Source of the DNA: Xestospongia muta
Taxonomy: Eukaryota > Porifera > Demospongiae > Haplosclerida > Petrosiidae
Direction: 5' to 3'
Assembly (NCBI GenBank): GCA_963693285.1
Contig: OY848917.1
Location: 7,574,118 to 7,638,117 of the forward strand
Length of the DNA stretch: 64,000 bases
Within the stretch, counting starts at the first letter, position 1. Every line of letters starts with the position of its first letter. A program made the translations under genes and the position numbers. Below are positions 29,098-41,830 of this stretch, piece after piece. The notes under the pieces are model-generated. The model was not told the origin of the DNA and searched no databases. It saw only the letters and a list, made by a program, of their open reading frames with translations.

Positions 29098-29160
29098 TAC
29101 CTGTCATATCTGACATCACAGTTAGCACTCAATTGCAATAATTGTATTTAAAGTAATAGA
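29098..29160 (+). pseudogene. Receptor relic B tail: orphan exon 10 end
   Basis: The last codons and early 3' UTR of an exon 10 (CATATCTGACATCACAG, AGCACTCAATTGCAATAAT) follow intron-2-like sequence, as in relic A. It marks the 3' end of the same collapsed unit as 28519-28797. Confidence 0.65.
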
Positions 29161-30012
29161 TTGTGTTTCATTATTATATATTGCTTTGTTTTTCACATGA
29201 GTGTTCTTTTTAAAATTGACTATAACCGATTTTGTAGTTAATTCTCATAGTAAAGCATATTGGGGTAAATAATAATATATTGCTACGTTCATAGGAAGTA
29301 AACAATAGACAGACAACACAAACCACAGTTCTGTCAATTTAAGAGAAAAAGAACAAGCACTTCCTGAATAAATTTTAGCATGATACTATGTAAAATTATT
29401 AACAATAGGAACCAAACTCTAAACATATTGGTTAGATAATGGTTGGAGGTTTATTAGCACTTTTAAGATAACATGAGTGTCTTTTAGAATGTGATTATAA
29501 CAGGACTTTATTGTTGAGTTATTAAATACTTTCTAAATATCATTCATCAACTTTTATTATTTGCACTGGTTGTTATGTTGTAGCATTTAGTTGATTGTAT
29601 TCCTTTCACCAACACTGGAACAAAAGCACAAAATTATTATCATATGATTGTATATCGTTACTGCCCTTACTTGAATGTTAGTAATCTTGATTCTATTTGC
29701 TAATATAAGCAAATATTTTCAACTAGATTGTTCATAAAAATGATGTTTTCTAAAGCAATGTAGAAAAACTGTCAAACATATCTTTTAAAATCCACTTGGT
29801 ATATAAAAAACATACATATATGAATAACCATACCATATATAAGAACATTTTTTGTACATCTATTAACAATATATAAGCATACATTCAATAGTAAGAATGT
29901 TGAACATTCCATTTAAACAGCTGTACATCTATGAAAAGTGCTGGTTATTGAAAAGATAGAGCTTTCAGTATCTCAAGAGGAAAAACTTTTAAATCCAACT
30001 ATTTAAGAAATA
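29161..30012. other. Spacer block shared between array units
   Basis: Collinear with about 37975-38750, 45300-46130, 53510-54370 and 62200-62990 (for example GCACTGGTTGTTATGTTGTA). No coding segment is seen; it is part of the duplicated spacer. Confidence 0.7.
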
Positions 30013-30147
30013 TGTGACCTGATTTGCAATAAGGGACCACTTCTGTTAATACATTTGTCACATGATTTGTGAAAAGGAACAATTGTTAAAACACCTCAAA
30101 AAAAGTTTTTGTAACTATACAGTTACTGTGAATAGTTGTACATACAT

Positions 30148-30216
<69 letters not shown>

Positions 30217-30320
30217 GCAACTGTGTGTATACAAAAATCTTTTTTGAGATGTTTGACAGTAGTCTCTTTTAACAAATCAGGTCACAACTATTTTGTCAGA
30301 AGTTGCAAATCAGGTCACAT
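30013..30320. mobile_element. Foldback element (family B) with an internal (CA)n tract
   Basis: Begins GTGACCTGATTTGCAATAAG and ends with the inverted form (GCAAATCAGGTCACATG). Each arm carries two copies of the GACCTGATTTG motif, as in family A. A (CATA)/(CA)n run occupies 30144-30212. The counterpart after FL5 (46140-46450) has (TA)n instead; those after FL4, FL6 and FL7 are largely deleted. Confidence 0.75.
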
Positions 30321-30629
30321 GTTGTAAGAAGGAATGAAACGAGTTAATATCTAATATTAATATAAAGTTGCAAAATGTCATTAAATTTATTATATCTATC
30401 AGTATCACCATTAAACTGATTTTGTAGTTTATTCACATTATAAAACACTTTCACTGATCAAATAAGAATTTTAAATTAAGTTAAACAATAGACAAACAAC
30501 ACAAACCACAGTTATGTCAATTGAGAGGAAATAGTAAACATTTTCTACATAAACATTAGCATGTAAGTTACTAACAACAAGAACCAAACTCTAATACATT
30601 CCCTAGAAATGTGTTGGAATATTAACTTG

Positions 30630-31035
30630 AATGCTTTATTTTCTTTAGGAATTTCCAATGCATTGTTAGTCTAATCAATTCAGAAAATTTTCAGACACAA
30701 GGACTGTAATGACCCAGCTAATATCTGAATAATAATCTTTGATGTTATAAAGAAACATGAGATATCTATCAAGGAAATTGATAACTAGGATTTATAAACA
30801 TGTGCATTTTATCAGTTGAGAGATGTTCATAATTATTATTAGCATCAAAAGGAATTATTAATAAATTGTCTAAAATAGTTTTCCTCATGAACATAATGGT
30901 GCTCTGTTACAATAGTATTACTATATCAATACATAATGGTCAAACCAGTTTATGGCACCAGTTTATTATACCAGTTTATGAATAAATTCAGATTCTAATT
31001 TCATTTTCTTAGTTACAGCGTCTTACTGATAAATT
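30630..31035 (+). promoter_or_regulatory. Conserved upstream block of FL4
   Basis: Copy of the block before FL3, with ACCAGTTTAT motifs near 30950-30980 and TTTTCTTAG at 31004-31012 ahead of the ATG. Regulatory role inferred only. Confidence 0.45.
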
Positions 31036-34000
31036 ATGGAGGAGACAGAAATCAGAGATCACTCTAAAGCAATTCCATTTGTATCCAATTCAAGTCTTGC
31101 AATAGAACAGACAGAACTGTCCAAAACTCAATATTTTACTACCAAACCTAGTACCAAGCAAAACAAAGTGAAGAGGTGGTTCTCTAGTTCAAAAGATGAT
31201 AATACAACTACTTACTGTTGTTGTAATATTTCACCCAAAATAGCAAAATGCCTTGAATTATCAGGACTTATTACTGGTATAGTCATTGTACTGATGTTGT
31301 TCATTATTCCCATAATAAGTCATTATGACTTAGTAAGTGAATAAAAAAGCACCAATAATTAATGTTAATTGCTTTTTACATTTTTTATTACATTTATAGG
31401 AAATGAGTAGTAAACAGCCCAACAACATTAATACACCAGATACTACTAATACAACTGTAAGTTAAACTTTATCATCAACATTTTTAGCATTTGAAACCCA
31501 CAAAAACATATTATGTGGCCTGATTTGCAAATAATGGACCACTCTGGCATAACATTTGTGACCTGATTTGTGAAAAGGGACCACTGTTAAAACATCTCTG
31601 AAAACAGTTTTGTCTAATTATATTTGCTATATATAAACATTTATTCATCGTAATTGTTGTATATCCCTTTCCACAAATCAGGTCACAAATGTTTTGACAG
31701 AGGTGGTCTCTTATTGCAAATCATGCTGCATATGTATACATACATTATAAATAGAACTTGCTGTTATTAAATTGACTGCAGTGTTTTTCTGATTCATAAT
31801 CACTTCAGTTGCAAGTGTTTTTACATAGTTAGTCTTGATTACTAATTATTACGGAAATGACTTCCCAGAAGATAGAAGATTGACAACAGTACAACTACCC
31901 ACTCAGTTTATTTAATTAATAGAGTCTAAAGCTGCTATTATGCAAAACAGTAGTCCGTTACTAAATGTCATTTTTGAGAAGTCATTTGTTGAAGTATATG
32001 AATTATTAGTACAACAACAATTTGTAATGAAAACAGGATGTGTCTTTAAATGTATTTTATATAAAGGATGCATGCAATCTAATTGAGTATGAACAATGTA
32101 ATAATAATTTGTCAAATTGATAAACACTGATAAGATTGATTTGTTAATTTAAATATTATATGGTTGTATGTGGCAAACATATTTGATACAAGATAATTTT
32201 TAAATTTATATTTTGTATGGATGCAGGCATCCATACAAAATGCAAATTAAAAAATCGTTATTGTTTAAGCATATATTATCTATATCAAACAATTAATCTT
32301 TATATTGAATTAATTGCAGCTAGTTTTGGGAATATACTGCATACACATACATGTATAATACACATACATACATACATGAAATTAACCATTTTTACTGGAA
32401 AAAGGTTTACTACTTGTTAAAATATGTGGCATCAATGTATTCATTTTTGATCCTTTGTATAGACTAGTATGACTAACTTGCACTCAATTAGCAGGATAAG
32501 TATTATACAGATAGACTTGACCTCCAGAACAACTTTACTTGGTGTTATCACCAAACTCCCTGGTATAAAATGTAATGGGAGTCTGGTCAACTAACCTAAA
32601 ATTAGAGTCAAAGCTCAGGAATGCATTGTGTGCATGGGTATGAAAATTGTATATGTGTAATAGACATAAACAAACATAAACAATTAGTCTGCTACCATGT
32701 TTGGTATGTTTTTTATAATTATATAATATATATATATATCATATTTGGATATTACAATCTAGAAATCTAAGCAAAGTACTAGACCTTTAGTAGACTGCAT
32801 ATATATATATATCTTGAATAGACCTTTCCCATATTAACAAGCTTTGTTACAAAATTCAATGTAGGAATGGAGTTGAATGGCCAAAGTGAATGACAAATGT
32901 AACTAATAAAAATCATAGTTGGTAAGTAGTAAACATTTCTGTGCAATGTACATAGATGATTTACCATATATATAGTATTAACATTAAATGTAGAAGATAG
33001 ATGGTTTGGAATAATAGATTATTGGTTTGTAGTACTTGAATAGTATTACCTCAACATAATATCACTATTGCAGCTAATAACTAGGAGTATAAATTAATCC
33101 AAAAATTTATAATAACAAAGTCCTTATCTTTAGTTAATAGTTTCATAAATAGGTAGTCCAAATATACACTTTTTGACATTTTGAAAGACATTATAATCAC
33201 ATATACATTTGTTGACACTTGTCTTTTGCTTAGAATTTATGTTTCATCAATACTTTTTTGTATTCCCAGAATTGTTCACAAGAAGACTTATCATGGAGTG
33301 TTGTTCCTGATGTTATTAATGTTTCTAAATGTTGTGCTAAAGCATATTCAGGAAATGCTTGTTCTTCCTTTCTTTCAAATTGGCAAACCTGTGCATTAGG
33401 TCAATCAACAACAGTGTTTGTACATAACACTAGTATCTTATCACAAGATCAAGTCAAAGAGATCATTACGACGTTAGGTAACTTAAAAATAATCAATGTG
33501 ACATTGTTAGATATCTTTAAATGTAACAGCTGAACTCCCTGACTCTTACTCAACCTGTAAAAGAACTGGTGTATCTTTTCTTTGTCAATATATCTTTCCT
33601 CTTTGTGACTGTAAAACTGGAGATTTATATTTACCATCACAAGAGACATGTCAAGAAGTTAGTACTGTTACATGTAGGACATTGTGGCCACTACTGGAAC
33701 AACTGATCCAGCCACTCAAGTTACCAGATTGCTCAGAATTACCTATAGCTACTTACCCACCAGGTATAAACATGTATGCAGTTATATGGAATAAATGGAT
33801 TTCTATATACACATGTAGATATCAATGGTTCTGGTAACTCAGACATTAGTCCTACTACTGGCACCTCATCTTTACCTCAAGATACAGTTTGTGCTGATCA
33901 ATTTATTAAAGTCAATGGAACATGTTATGCTCGATGTGATAGTTTTGAACAGAGTCCACACGATGTCACTGTTGTCTTAAAAAGTATACGGCAGTTTGCT

Positions 34001-35619
34001 GCTTGTTATGGATTTACTGTTGGAATTGTTGTTATAATCTTATCATTTGTGCGTAGGAAAACAATGTATGCTAATCGTAATGTTTACTTTATTTGAGCTA
34101 ATACATTGCCTTATCTAGGTTGGTTTTTCCTTCAGTTTTTTTAGTTTACATGACATCAGGATATTGCATTTTAGGTAAGCAAATACTATGTGTGTTCCTT
34201 TCATCTCTTACTGTATCTCTTCCTTTCAGCTATTTTTATGTTTGTTTCACTAATTGATAGATTCAATTTATATTGTAATTCTGTTGCTATAACAAAAGAA
34301 AACTTTAATGATTCAACTTCATTTTGTCTTATAGCAGGTTGGACAATGATTATTTGTGTACATAATTAGTCTAGACTCAAACTGATACTCATATATTTCT
34401 CTTTTAGGAGCAGTATTTCATTATTTTGTACTAAGTGTTACATTGTGGTGGTTCTTTCATGTTTGTTCAATATTCTATAAAATCATGTTCCCCTTGACAG
34501 CTAAACAATATGAGAAAAAAGAAAAGTACTTCCATATAGTTTTATTAGTTACTGGTATGTTTCACTACATGTGACTATCATATGACATTAATTTATAAAT
34601 TCAATCAACATGTTACACCTATCAACATTTCTTCATTCTCTAATTTTCCTACACATATTGTTTACAAGTAGTGTTTATGCAAACAGACATTCATTTAATA
34701 GTGATACCTAGTTGATTTGTTGCAAACATTTGTTTAATTATTAAACATGTGTTCATGCCATTGCTAATACTGCATAGTACATATTGCTTAAAAGTAGTGT
34801 TCATTAGTATGCATACAGATATTCATTTAATAGATGTACATAATTGATTTATTATAAACATGTTAATATAATACTACCATAATTCATAACTGTTTTACAT
34901 TTCACATTTGATGTTATCTCTTTCTAATACTAGGTATCTTCATTCCCATACCTGGAGTATTACTAGCACTTTTAGTTCCAGATTGGGGTTATGTAGTTCA
35001 TGAATTTCCTCCATTTTTATGTACTCCTCAAAATCTAAATCTCTGGTATTATTCAGGGAATTTACCTCTTAACATTTTAATAGCTATTGGCGTCATATTG
35101 TTTCTTCTAATGTTCTGGAAACTTCATAAAGTAAAAGAATAATACTGACACATTTTAATATTAGTTTTCTTTATCCTACAGCATCAAGGTATATTTCGCA
35201 CAAGGAAAAAAGGTGCCCTTGGGATCAGTACAGCAGAGAAAAAGATTCTGTTTGTGTTGTGTTATTATGTTATATTTGCTATAATCATGTTGGTGTATTT
35301 TAGATTTGCAACAGCAGATGCTGACTCATTTATAGAAGCTCTAGAGACATATTTCCGTTGTCAGGCATTAGGACATCTACTCAATCAAACATCACAGTGT
35401 GATCCAAAGGAATATCAACATTATATCTATCCAGAGCTAGCAGCAGCTACCTATTTTTTATTGGCATTTATTACCACAGCAAATTTAATGTTTGTCATCA
35501 ACTGGAGCACTGTTGCCAAATTCTGCTCACAATATTTTCGTGAGAAACAAAAATCATCAAATGTTATGCTTCCTAATCCAATGGTGAATGACAACACAGA
35601 TAGCTCTCAATTGCAATAA
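31036..35619 (+). CDS. FL4: Frizzled-like class F receptor with an N-terminal membrane anchor
   Basis: Exons: 31036-31332, 31400-31456, 33270-33477, 33530-33763, 33819-34065, 34119-34174, 34230-34337, 34408-34554, 34934-35130, 35182-35619; 662 residues, no internal stop. N-terminal tail MEETEIRDHSKAIPF; the Cys cluster is TTYCCCNISP, one Cys fewer than in FL3. The CRD reads from NCSQEDLSWSVVP to LPDCSELP; the stalk is VCADQFIKVNGTCYARC. Helix 1 ends FVRRKT, as in FL6 and FL7 (FVRWKT or FVRWRT elsewhere). After helix 5 comes HKHQGIFRTRKKGALGIST, a basic third intracellular loop. The C-terminus NWSTVAKFCSQYFREKQKSS lacks KTxxxW. Exons and introns are nearly identical to FL7 and FL6, indicating recent duplication or conversion. 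Intron 2 is 1.8 kb with a foldback element. Confidence 0.87.
31512..31731. mobile_element. Long-TIR foldback element (family A) in FL4 intron 2
   Basis: Best-preserved copy. The left arm ATGTGGCCTGATTTGCAAAT through TTGTGACCTGATTTGTGAAA (about 70 bp) is matched in inverted form by CCACAAATCAGGTCACAAAT through TTGCAAATCATGCTGCAT at the right. Confidence 0.8.
32210..32241. repeat. 15-bp perfect hairpin in FL4 intron 2
   Basis: ATTTTGTATGGATGC is followed after two bases by its exact inverse. The same hairpin is intact in FL7 (56318-56349) and degraded in FL5 (near 41219). Confidence 0.8.
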
Positions 35620-36238
35620 TTGTATTTGAAGCATTTGATTGTGTTTTGTTATTATACATTGTTTTGTTTAAAAGGTTTTTAAAAGTAAACATGAGTTTGT
35701 TTTTTTTTAAATATAATTATAACAGGACTGTACTGAATGGTTATTAACTGCTTTCTAAATTACATTTTATAAATTTATTGTTAACACTGATTGGTAATTT
35801 ATAGCATTTATTATTTTGAAATGACGATTTAAAAGGCATAATAATTTTAAGGGTCTGGATGTTCGTGTCTTATTGGTCACATCAAAATATCACCATTAAG
35901 TAAAAATCAGAGTAAAATTACTCCATAAATTATTGAAGTATCCTTGGGAAACTTGATGAATTATAATTGAATGTTTTATTCTATAAGAGTACAAACAAGC
36001 TATCACATTTATTTATCCAACTAATTAATACATCTTACATGCTTATCAAAAAGGCTAGTTTGACTTTCTATTTGATTGTGAGAGGTTATCTGTACTATTA
36101 AAGGAGGCAGTGGAGGAATAAAGTCATAAAGAAGTTGATAATTGCACTACAAAATATTTCATTATATAATTATAATATACAATATTATCCAAAATTACGT
36201 ATTCATCATCAGGTTGGTTTATATAATTATGGTTTCAA
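35620..36238. other. FL4 3' flank
   Basis: 3' UTR and spacer, collinear with 50639-51250 and 59688-60300. No coding segment is recognised. Confidence 0.6.
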
Positions 36239-37060
36239 CTAAGCATCGCTTACTCTTGGATTGATGTAATCAGGATCAGAAACTCCTTGAAGAGAATATA
36301 TTCCTTTATCATAATGTTTGATAACGAAGTGTGGACCAGTATAGCATCTATCTATCTTTCCTTCTGCTCCTATTTTCCTTCTCATATCCTTCATCAACAC
36401 TTTCTCTTCATACAAAAACACTGAGACAAACATGCTTTCTATTAAAATTTTTGTTTTGATTCTCTTGTGCTTTCTGAATATTGTTTTCAACTACTTGAAG
36501 TTCCTCTAGCCTATGGTTCTTTGAATTGTTTGAGTGAGATCTTTTTCTTTAGATAGTTGGTCTAATAGGTCTTCTGGACTCTTATTGTCAATTTCAATGT
36601 CAATTTGAGGGAAGGCTTATGCCAAACATGAGTTCAAATGGAGTACAGGCAGTGGACTCATAAATTGAAGTGTTGTATACATATGTGCATGTGTCCAGAA
36701 AGTCATCTCAAACATTCTTGTCAAGAACAAATTTAATGGGCATACTGTAAAGGGTCTGATTTATCAAGTCCATTTGTCTGTAAAAATTAAAATAAGTTTG
36801 ACCAAAATTTTATTTTCTAAACACATAAGGGTAGAAAACACATTTACTTCCTAATTATTTAATTTAACAACTCAGCATTACCTAACTTATTTTAAAATTC
36901 CTTACTATTGTCAGTTGTTATTATTTTAAGAATTACCATCCTCTTAAAGATCCAACAAAGTAAACAAACTAAATAACTTTGAATGCATCAATGCACACTG
37001 TCAGTCAATAGACCTTAAGAATTATTCATATTTGCCTAATGCATTCATCACAAGCATAGT
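36239..37060 (-). mobile_element. Retroelement-type integrase remnant (Ty3/gypsy or Ginger-like), copy 1
   Basis: Reading the minus strand from about 36925 down: IITTDNSKEF (integrase core, catalytic Asp context) near 36896-36925, then DLINQTLYSMPIKFVL, then TYVYNTSIYESTACTPFELM followed by FG near 36640-36720, and finally an open C-terminal piece (36239-36490) with KVLMKDMRRKIGAEGKIDRC and GPHFVIKHYDKGIYSLQ. This order matches integrases of Ty3/gypsy elements and Ginger-type transposons. Stops and shifts separate the pieces, so it is a fossil. It is duplicated with the receptor spacer at 51254 and 60304. Confidence 0.75.
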
Positions 37061-37122
37061 GATGTTCTGTGACAATGTTGATTCTTTGAGTTATTCCAGA
37101 TGTAAGGTAAAAGGATATAAAA

Positions 37123-37123
<1 letters not shown>

Positions 37124-37160
<37 letters not shown>
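37124..37160. repeat. (TA)n microsatellite, copy 1
   Basis: Simple TA run inside the duplicated spacer. The same site is expanded at 52136-52470 and at 61191-61250. Confidence 0.85.
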
Positions 37161-37163
<3 letters not shown>

Positions 37164-37624
37164 AGGGAGAGCAGTCATTTCTTCTATAGAAAATGAAAGA
37201 GATGATATAATAATTGATACATTCTACAATTGCATGTGTTGAGATGACAAAGTTGCTTGTGATAAATGAGGAATGTGTTACGTACAGAAATTCAAAGAGA
37301 CAATAAATAATAACGAGAACCTAAAGTTAACATACAGAAACTGACATTGAAATTAGGAGCATTATATCTTACTTGATTACTTAAAACACAGAATATTAGG
37401 TAACCATTAATATAACTAAACTATTATAGTCTGTTACTTAAACAAGTCTAAGGCTCTACTTACAGTTATATTCACAGTACTTATAACAGATCCAACAGAT
37501 GCACACCTGTACAATAACAAGATAAAGCCATAACAACTTCATAAATTAAAATATCAATAATTTGATAACTGCACAATTGAGTTAATTGATATTATCTATT
37601 AATAACTTACTTCAGTTTATTACC

Positions 37625-37885
37625 GTTGCATTTTCTAGATGGCTTCTGGCAAGTAGAATGAAATTTTGGCTGTGTTTCATTTTTCTTTCCAGGAGCAACA
37701 AAATTAATTACAATAAATGGTTGTACTTCTTCCTCTGCACTGGTCTATGTAGTTAGTACAGCTTTATATAAGAGAGAATTAATTAACTGAAGATATAGGT
37801 GGACACCTTTGTTCTCAACAGTTAGTTTGGAAGTCAACTCATTGATGTACTGAGAACGTAATGCTAGTTGAGATGTGGGATCTAT
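37625..37885 (-). pseudogene. Unrecognised antisense coding fragment, copy 1 (one exon)
   Basis: The minus strand encodes LALRSQYINELTSKLTVENK, then GVHLYLQLINSLLYKAVLTT, a stop, then EEEVQPFIVINFVAPGKKNE and STCQKPSRKCNGNK, with a GTAAGT donor at its 3' end and a CATAG acceptor at its 5' end. I do not recognise the family. In copies 2 and 3 a second exon follows; here that exon is deleted. The in-frame stop argues for a fossil. Confidence 0.5.
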
Positions 37886-39029
37886 GCAAATATTAGATAA
37901 TATAAACTTTTAATCATAATACCAACAAACAACCAGTGTTGCAATTCTCTTTATCTGGAGGTGAATGTATTTAAAGTAATAAATTGTGTTTCATTATTAT
38001 ATATTGCTTTGTTTTGATGTGAGTGTTCTTTTTAAAATTGAATATAACTGATTTTGTAGTTAATTCTCATAGTAAAGCATATTGGGGTAAATAATAATAT
38101 ATTGCTACGTTTATAGGAAGTAAACAATAGACAGACAACACAAACCACAGTTCTGTCAATTTAAGAGGAAATGAAAAAACACTTTCTGAATAAATTTTAG
38201 CATGATACTATGAAAAATTATTAACAATAGGAACCAAACTCTAAACATATTAGTTAGATAATGGTTGGAGGTTTATTAGCACTTTTAAGATAACATGAGT
38301 GTCTTTTAGAATGTGATTATAACAGGACTTTATTGTTGAGTTATTAAATACTTTTTAAATGTCATTCATCAACTTTTATTATTTGCACTGGTTGTTATGT
38401 TGTAGCATTTAGTTGATTGTATTCCTTTCACCAACACTGGAACAAAAGCACAAAATTATTATCATATGATTGTACATCATTACTGCCCTTACTTGAATGT
38501 TAGTAATCTTGATTCTATTTGCTAATATAAGCAAATATTTTCAACTAGATTGTTCATAAAAATGATGTTTTCTAAAGCAATGTAGAATAACTGTCAAACA
38601 TATCTTTAGAATCCACTTGGTATATAAATAACATACATATATAAATAACCATACCATATATAACAATCAATTAGGTACATCTATTAACAATACATAATTA
38701 TACATTCAATAGTAAGAATGTTGAACACTCCATTTAAACAGCTGTAAATGGAACAATTGTTAAAACACCTGTCATGAAATTTATTATATCTATCAGTATC
38801 ACCATTAAACTGATTTTGTAGTTTATTCACATGATAAAACACTTTCACTGGTCAAATAAGGATTTTAAATTAAGTTAAGCAATAGACTAACAACACAAAC
38901 CACAGTTATGTCAATTGAGAGGAAATAGTAAACATTTTCTACATAAACATTAGCATGTAAGTTACTAACAACAAGAACCAAACTTTAATATATTGCCTAG
39001 AAATGTGTTGGAATATTAACTTGAATGAT
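37886..39029. other. Shared spacer block after FL4
   Basis: Collinear with the other inter-receptor spacers, starting with a receptor-type 3' UTR scrap (TTTAAAGTAATAAATTGTG near 37970). A shrunken family B foldback element remains near 38750. No gene is seen. Confidence 0.6.
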
Positions 39030-39420
39030 TTATTTTCTTTAGGAATTTCGAATGCATTGTTAGTCTAATCAATTCAGAAAATTTTCAGTCACAAGGACTG
39101 TAATGACCCAGCTAATAACTGAATAATACTCTTTGATGTTATAGAGAAACATGAGATATCTATCAAGTTAAATTGATAACTAGGATTTATAAACATGTGT
39201 ACTTTATCAATTGAGAGATGTTCATAATTATTATTAGCATTAAAAGGAATTATTAATAAATTGTCTAAAATAGTTTTCCTCATGAACATAATGGTATTCT
39301 GTTACAATAGTATTACTATATCAATACATAATGGTCAAACCAGTTTATGGCACCAGTTTATTATACCAGTTTATGAATAAATTCAGATTCTAATTTCATT
39401 TTCTTAGTTACAGTGTCTTA
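39030..39420 (+). promoter_or_regulatory. Conserved upstream block of FL5, interrupted by an insertion
   Basis: Copy of the block before FL3, FL4, FL6 and FL7, but separated from the FL5 start codon by the 596-bp element 39421-40016. Regulatory role inferred only. Confidence 0.45.
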
Positions 39421-40016
39421 TAGCCTCGTACCCAGGCTAAACGCCTGGTAACTACTGTTTGCGCATGCGTTTAATTCCCACGGATTTCTTGGAAAATAGT
39501 ATACTCTAGGAATCCTCCGTCAACTATGATGTCAAAATTCCTTTAACCTCAATGTTAGATTATTCAATTGTGATAGCTACTTGTAGTACTGATAGAAACT
39601 TTTCTGCTGGTCTAATGTATGCTCTAAAGAAGCTAGGAACCAACTGTTTGAATGCCTCTAATTTTGCAAGAGACAAAATTCGAAGTTTGCACTTAATACA
39701 AATATATAAAGAGAGACCGTCATCTCTCGAAACGATAACATCAAGCAAAAAAGTCATTCAAGAAACCCAGTTGTTTTTGAACAAGTTTGTTGCTATTTTG
39801 GCTTCCACTAAATGATCAAAATCACTGCATAACCAACAAACTTGAGTAGCCATGCATAAACTCGTGTAGTGAATGAAACGTCATCATTATAAACCCAGCC
39901 CATCGTTTCGTCATGTAATTGAAAAAGTAGTAATTATGTTTCAATAATTACGTGCACGCGCAAGCAGTAGTCAACAGGTGTTCCACTCTTTACTAGAACG
40001 CCTGGGTATGAGGCTA
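39421..40016. mobile_element. Inverted-repeat element with a 10-bp target duplication, upstream of FL5
   Basis: Ends TAGCCTCGTACCCAGGC and, inverted, TAGCCTCATACCCAGGC (16 of 17). Flanks are CAGTGTCTTA on the left and CAGTGTCATA on the right, matching the single CAGTGTCTTACTG at the same place before FL7, so a 10-bp target duplication is likely. Both strands carry an open segment of 65-87 codons (39552-39815 on +, 39560-39757 on -). The minus one has a CxxC pair (YICIKCKLRILSLAKLEAF) but no transposase is recognised. It is richer in CG than its surroundings, suggesting a foreign origin. A truncated twin is at 63662. Confidence 0.8.
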
Positions 40017-40501
40017 CAGTGTCATACTGATAAATAATGGAGGAGACAGAAGTCAGAGATCACTCTAAAGCAATTCCATTTGTATCCAATTCAAGTTCTG
40101 CAATAGAACAGATAGAACTGTCTAAAACTCAATATTTTACTACCAAACCTAGTACCAAGACAAAACAAAGTGAAGAAATGGTTCTCTAGTTCAGAAGATG
40201 ATAATACAACTACTTACTGTTGTTGTAATATTTCGCCAAAAGTAGCAAAATGCCTTGAATTATCAGGACTTATTACTGGTATAGTCATTGTACTGATGTT
40301 GTTCATTATTCCCATAATAAGTCATTATGTGCAAGTAAGTGAATAAAAAAGCACCAATAATTAATGTTAATTGCTTTTTACATTTTTTATTACATTTATA
40401 GGAAATGAGTAGTAGACAGCCTAACAACATTAATACACCAGATACTTCTAATACAACTGTAAGTTAAACTTTTTAGCACTTGAAACCTACAAAAACATAT
40501 T

Positions 40502-40720
40502 ATGTGGCCTGATTTGCAAATAATGGACCACTCTGGCATAACATTTGTGACCTGATTTGTGAAAAGGGACCACTGTTAAAACATCTCTGAAAACAGTTTT
40601 GTCTAATTATATTTGGTATATATAAAATTTTATTCATTATACTTGTTGTATATCCCTTTCCACAAATCAGGTCACAAATGATTTGACAGAGGTGGTCTCT
40701 TATTACAAATCATGCTACAT
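40502..40720. mobile_element. Long-TIR foldback element (family A) in FL5 intron 2
   Basis: Same element and position as in the paralogs: GTGGCCTGATTTGCAAATAA at the left, inverted TTACAAATCATGCTACAT at the right. Confidence 0.75.
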
Positions 40721-41709
40721 GATGTGTACATACATTAAAAATAGAAATTGCTGTTATTAAATTGACTGCAGTGTTTTTCTAGTTCATAATCACTTCAGTT
40801 TCAAATGTTTTTACATATTTAGTCTTGATTACTAATTATTACGGAAATGACTTCCCAGAAGATAGAAGATTGACAACAGTACAACTACCCACTCAGTTTA
40901 TTTAATTAATAGAGTCTAAACCTGCTATTAAGCAAAACAGTAGTCTGTTACTAAATACCCTTTCTGAGAAGTCATTTGTTGAAGTAAATGAATTATCAGT
41001 TCCAAAACAATTGGTAATGAAAACAGGAAGTATCTTTAAATGTATTTTATATAAAGGCTGCATGCAATCTAATTGAATATGAATCAATTAATTTTAAAAA
41101 TGTAATAATAATTTGTCAATTTGGGAAACACTGTTAAGATTGATTTGTGATTTAAATATTATATATTATACAGGTTGTACATAGCAGACACATTAGATGC
41201 AAAATGATATTAATTTATATTTTGTATGAATACAAGCATCAATACAAAATACAAACTTAGCTATGGCAACCAATCAATCTTTACATTGAGTTAATTGAAG
41301 TTAGTTTTGGCAGTATACTGCATACATGTACATAAAATTAGACCACTAATATTGTAAGGATATTTACTAGTTGTTAAAATATGTGGCATCAATATAATAG
41401 AGGTTTAATTGGGAGATTGTCCTAGCTTTGATCCTTCTTAAAGAATAGTATGACTAATTTTCACTCAATCAGCAGGATAGACTATTATACAGATAATATG
41501 TGGATTTGACATCCAGAACAACGTCACTTAGTGTTATCACCAGACTCCCTGATGTAGAATGTAATGGAAATCTGGTCAACCGAATTAATTTTTGAGTCAG
41601 AGCTGAGGAATGCATTGTGTGTGTTGGTATGAAAATTGAATATGTGTTATGAACATAGACAAACATGAAGAATTAGTCTGCTACCATGTTTGGTTTGATT
41701 TTTATAATT

Positions 41710-41754
41710 ATACATACATGCATACATACATACATACATACATACATACATACA

Positions 41755-41823
<69 letters not shown>
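41710..41823. repeat. (CATA)n-(TA)n compound microsatellite in FL5 intron 2
   Basis: About 75 bp of CATA repeats followed by about 40 bp of TA. Open frames here on both strands are repeat artefacts. Confidence 0.9.

Positions 41824-41830
<7 letters not shown>

Noticed and set aside
39089..39289. Repeated antisense frame beginning MFMRKTILDNLLIIPF (also 54695-54967 and 63317-63517)
   Set aside because: It lies inside the conserved upstream block of the receptor genes, its frame is not maintained in all copies, and it shows no recognisable domain; similarity is explained by block duplication.
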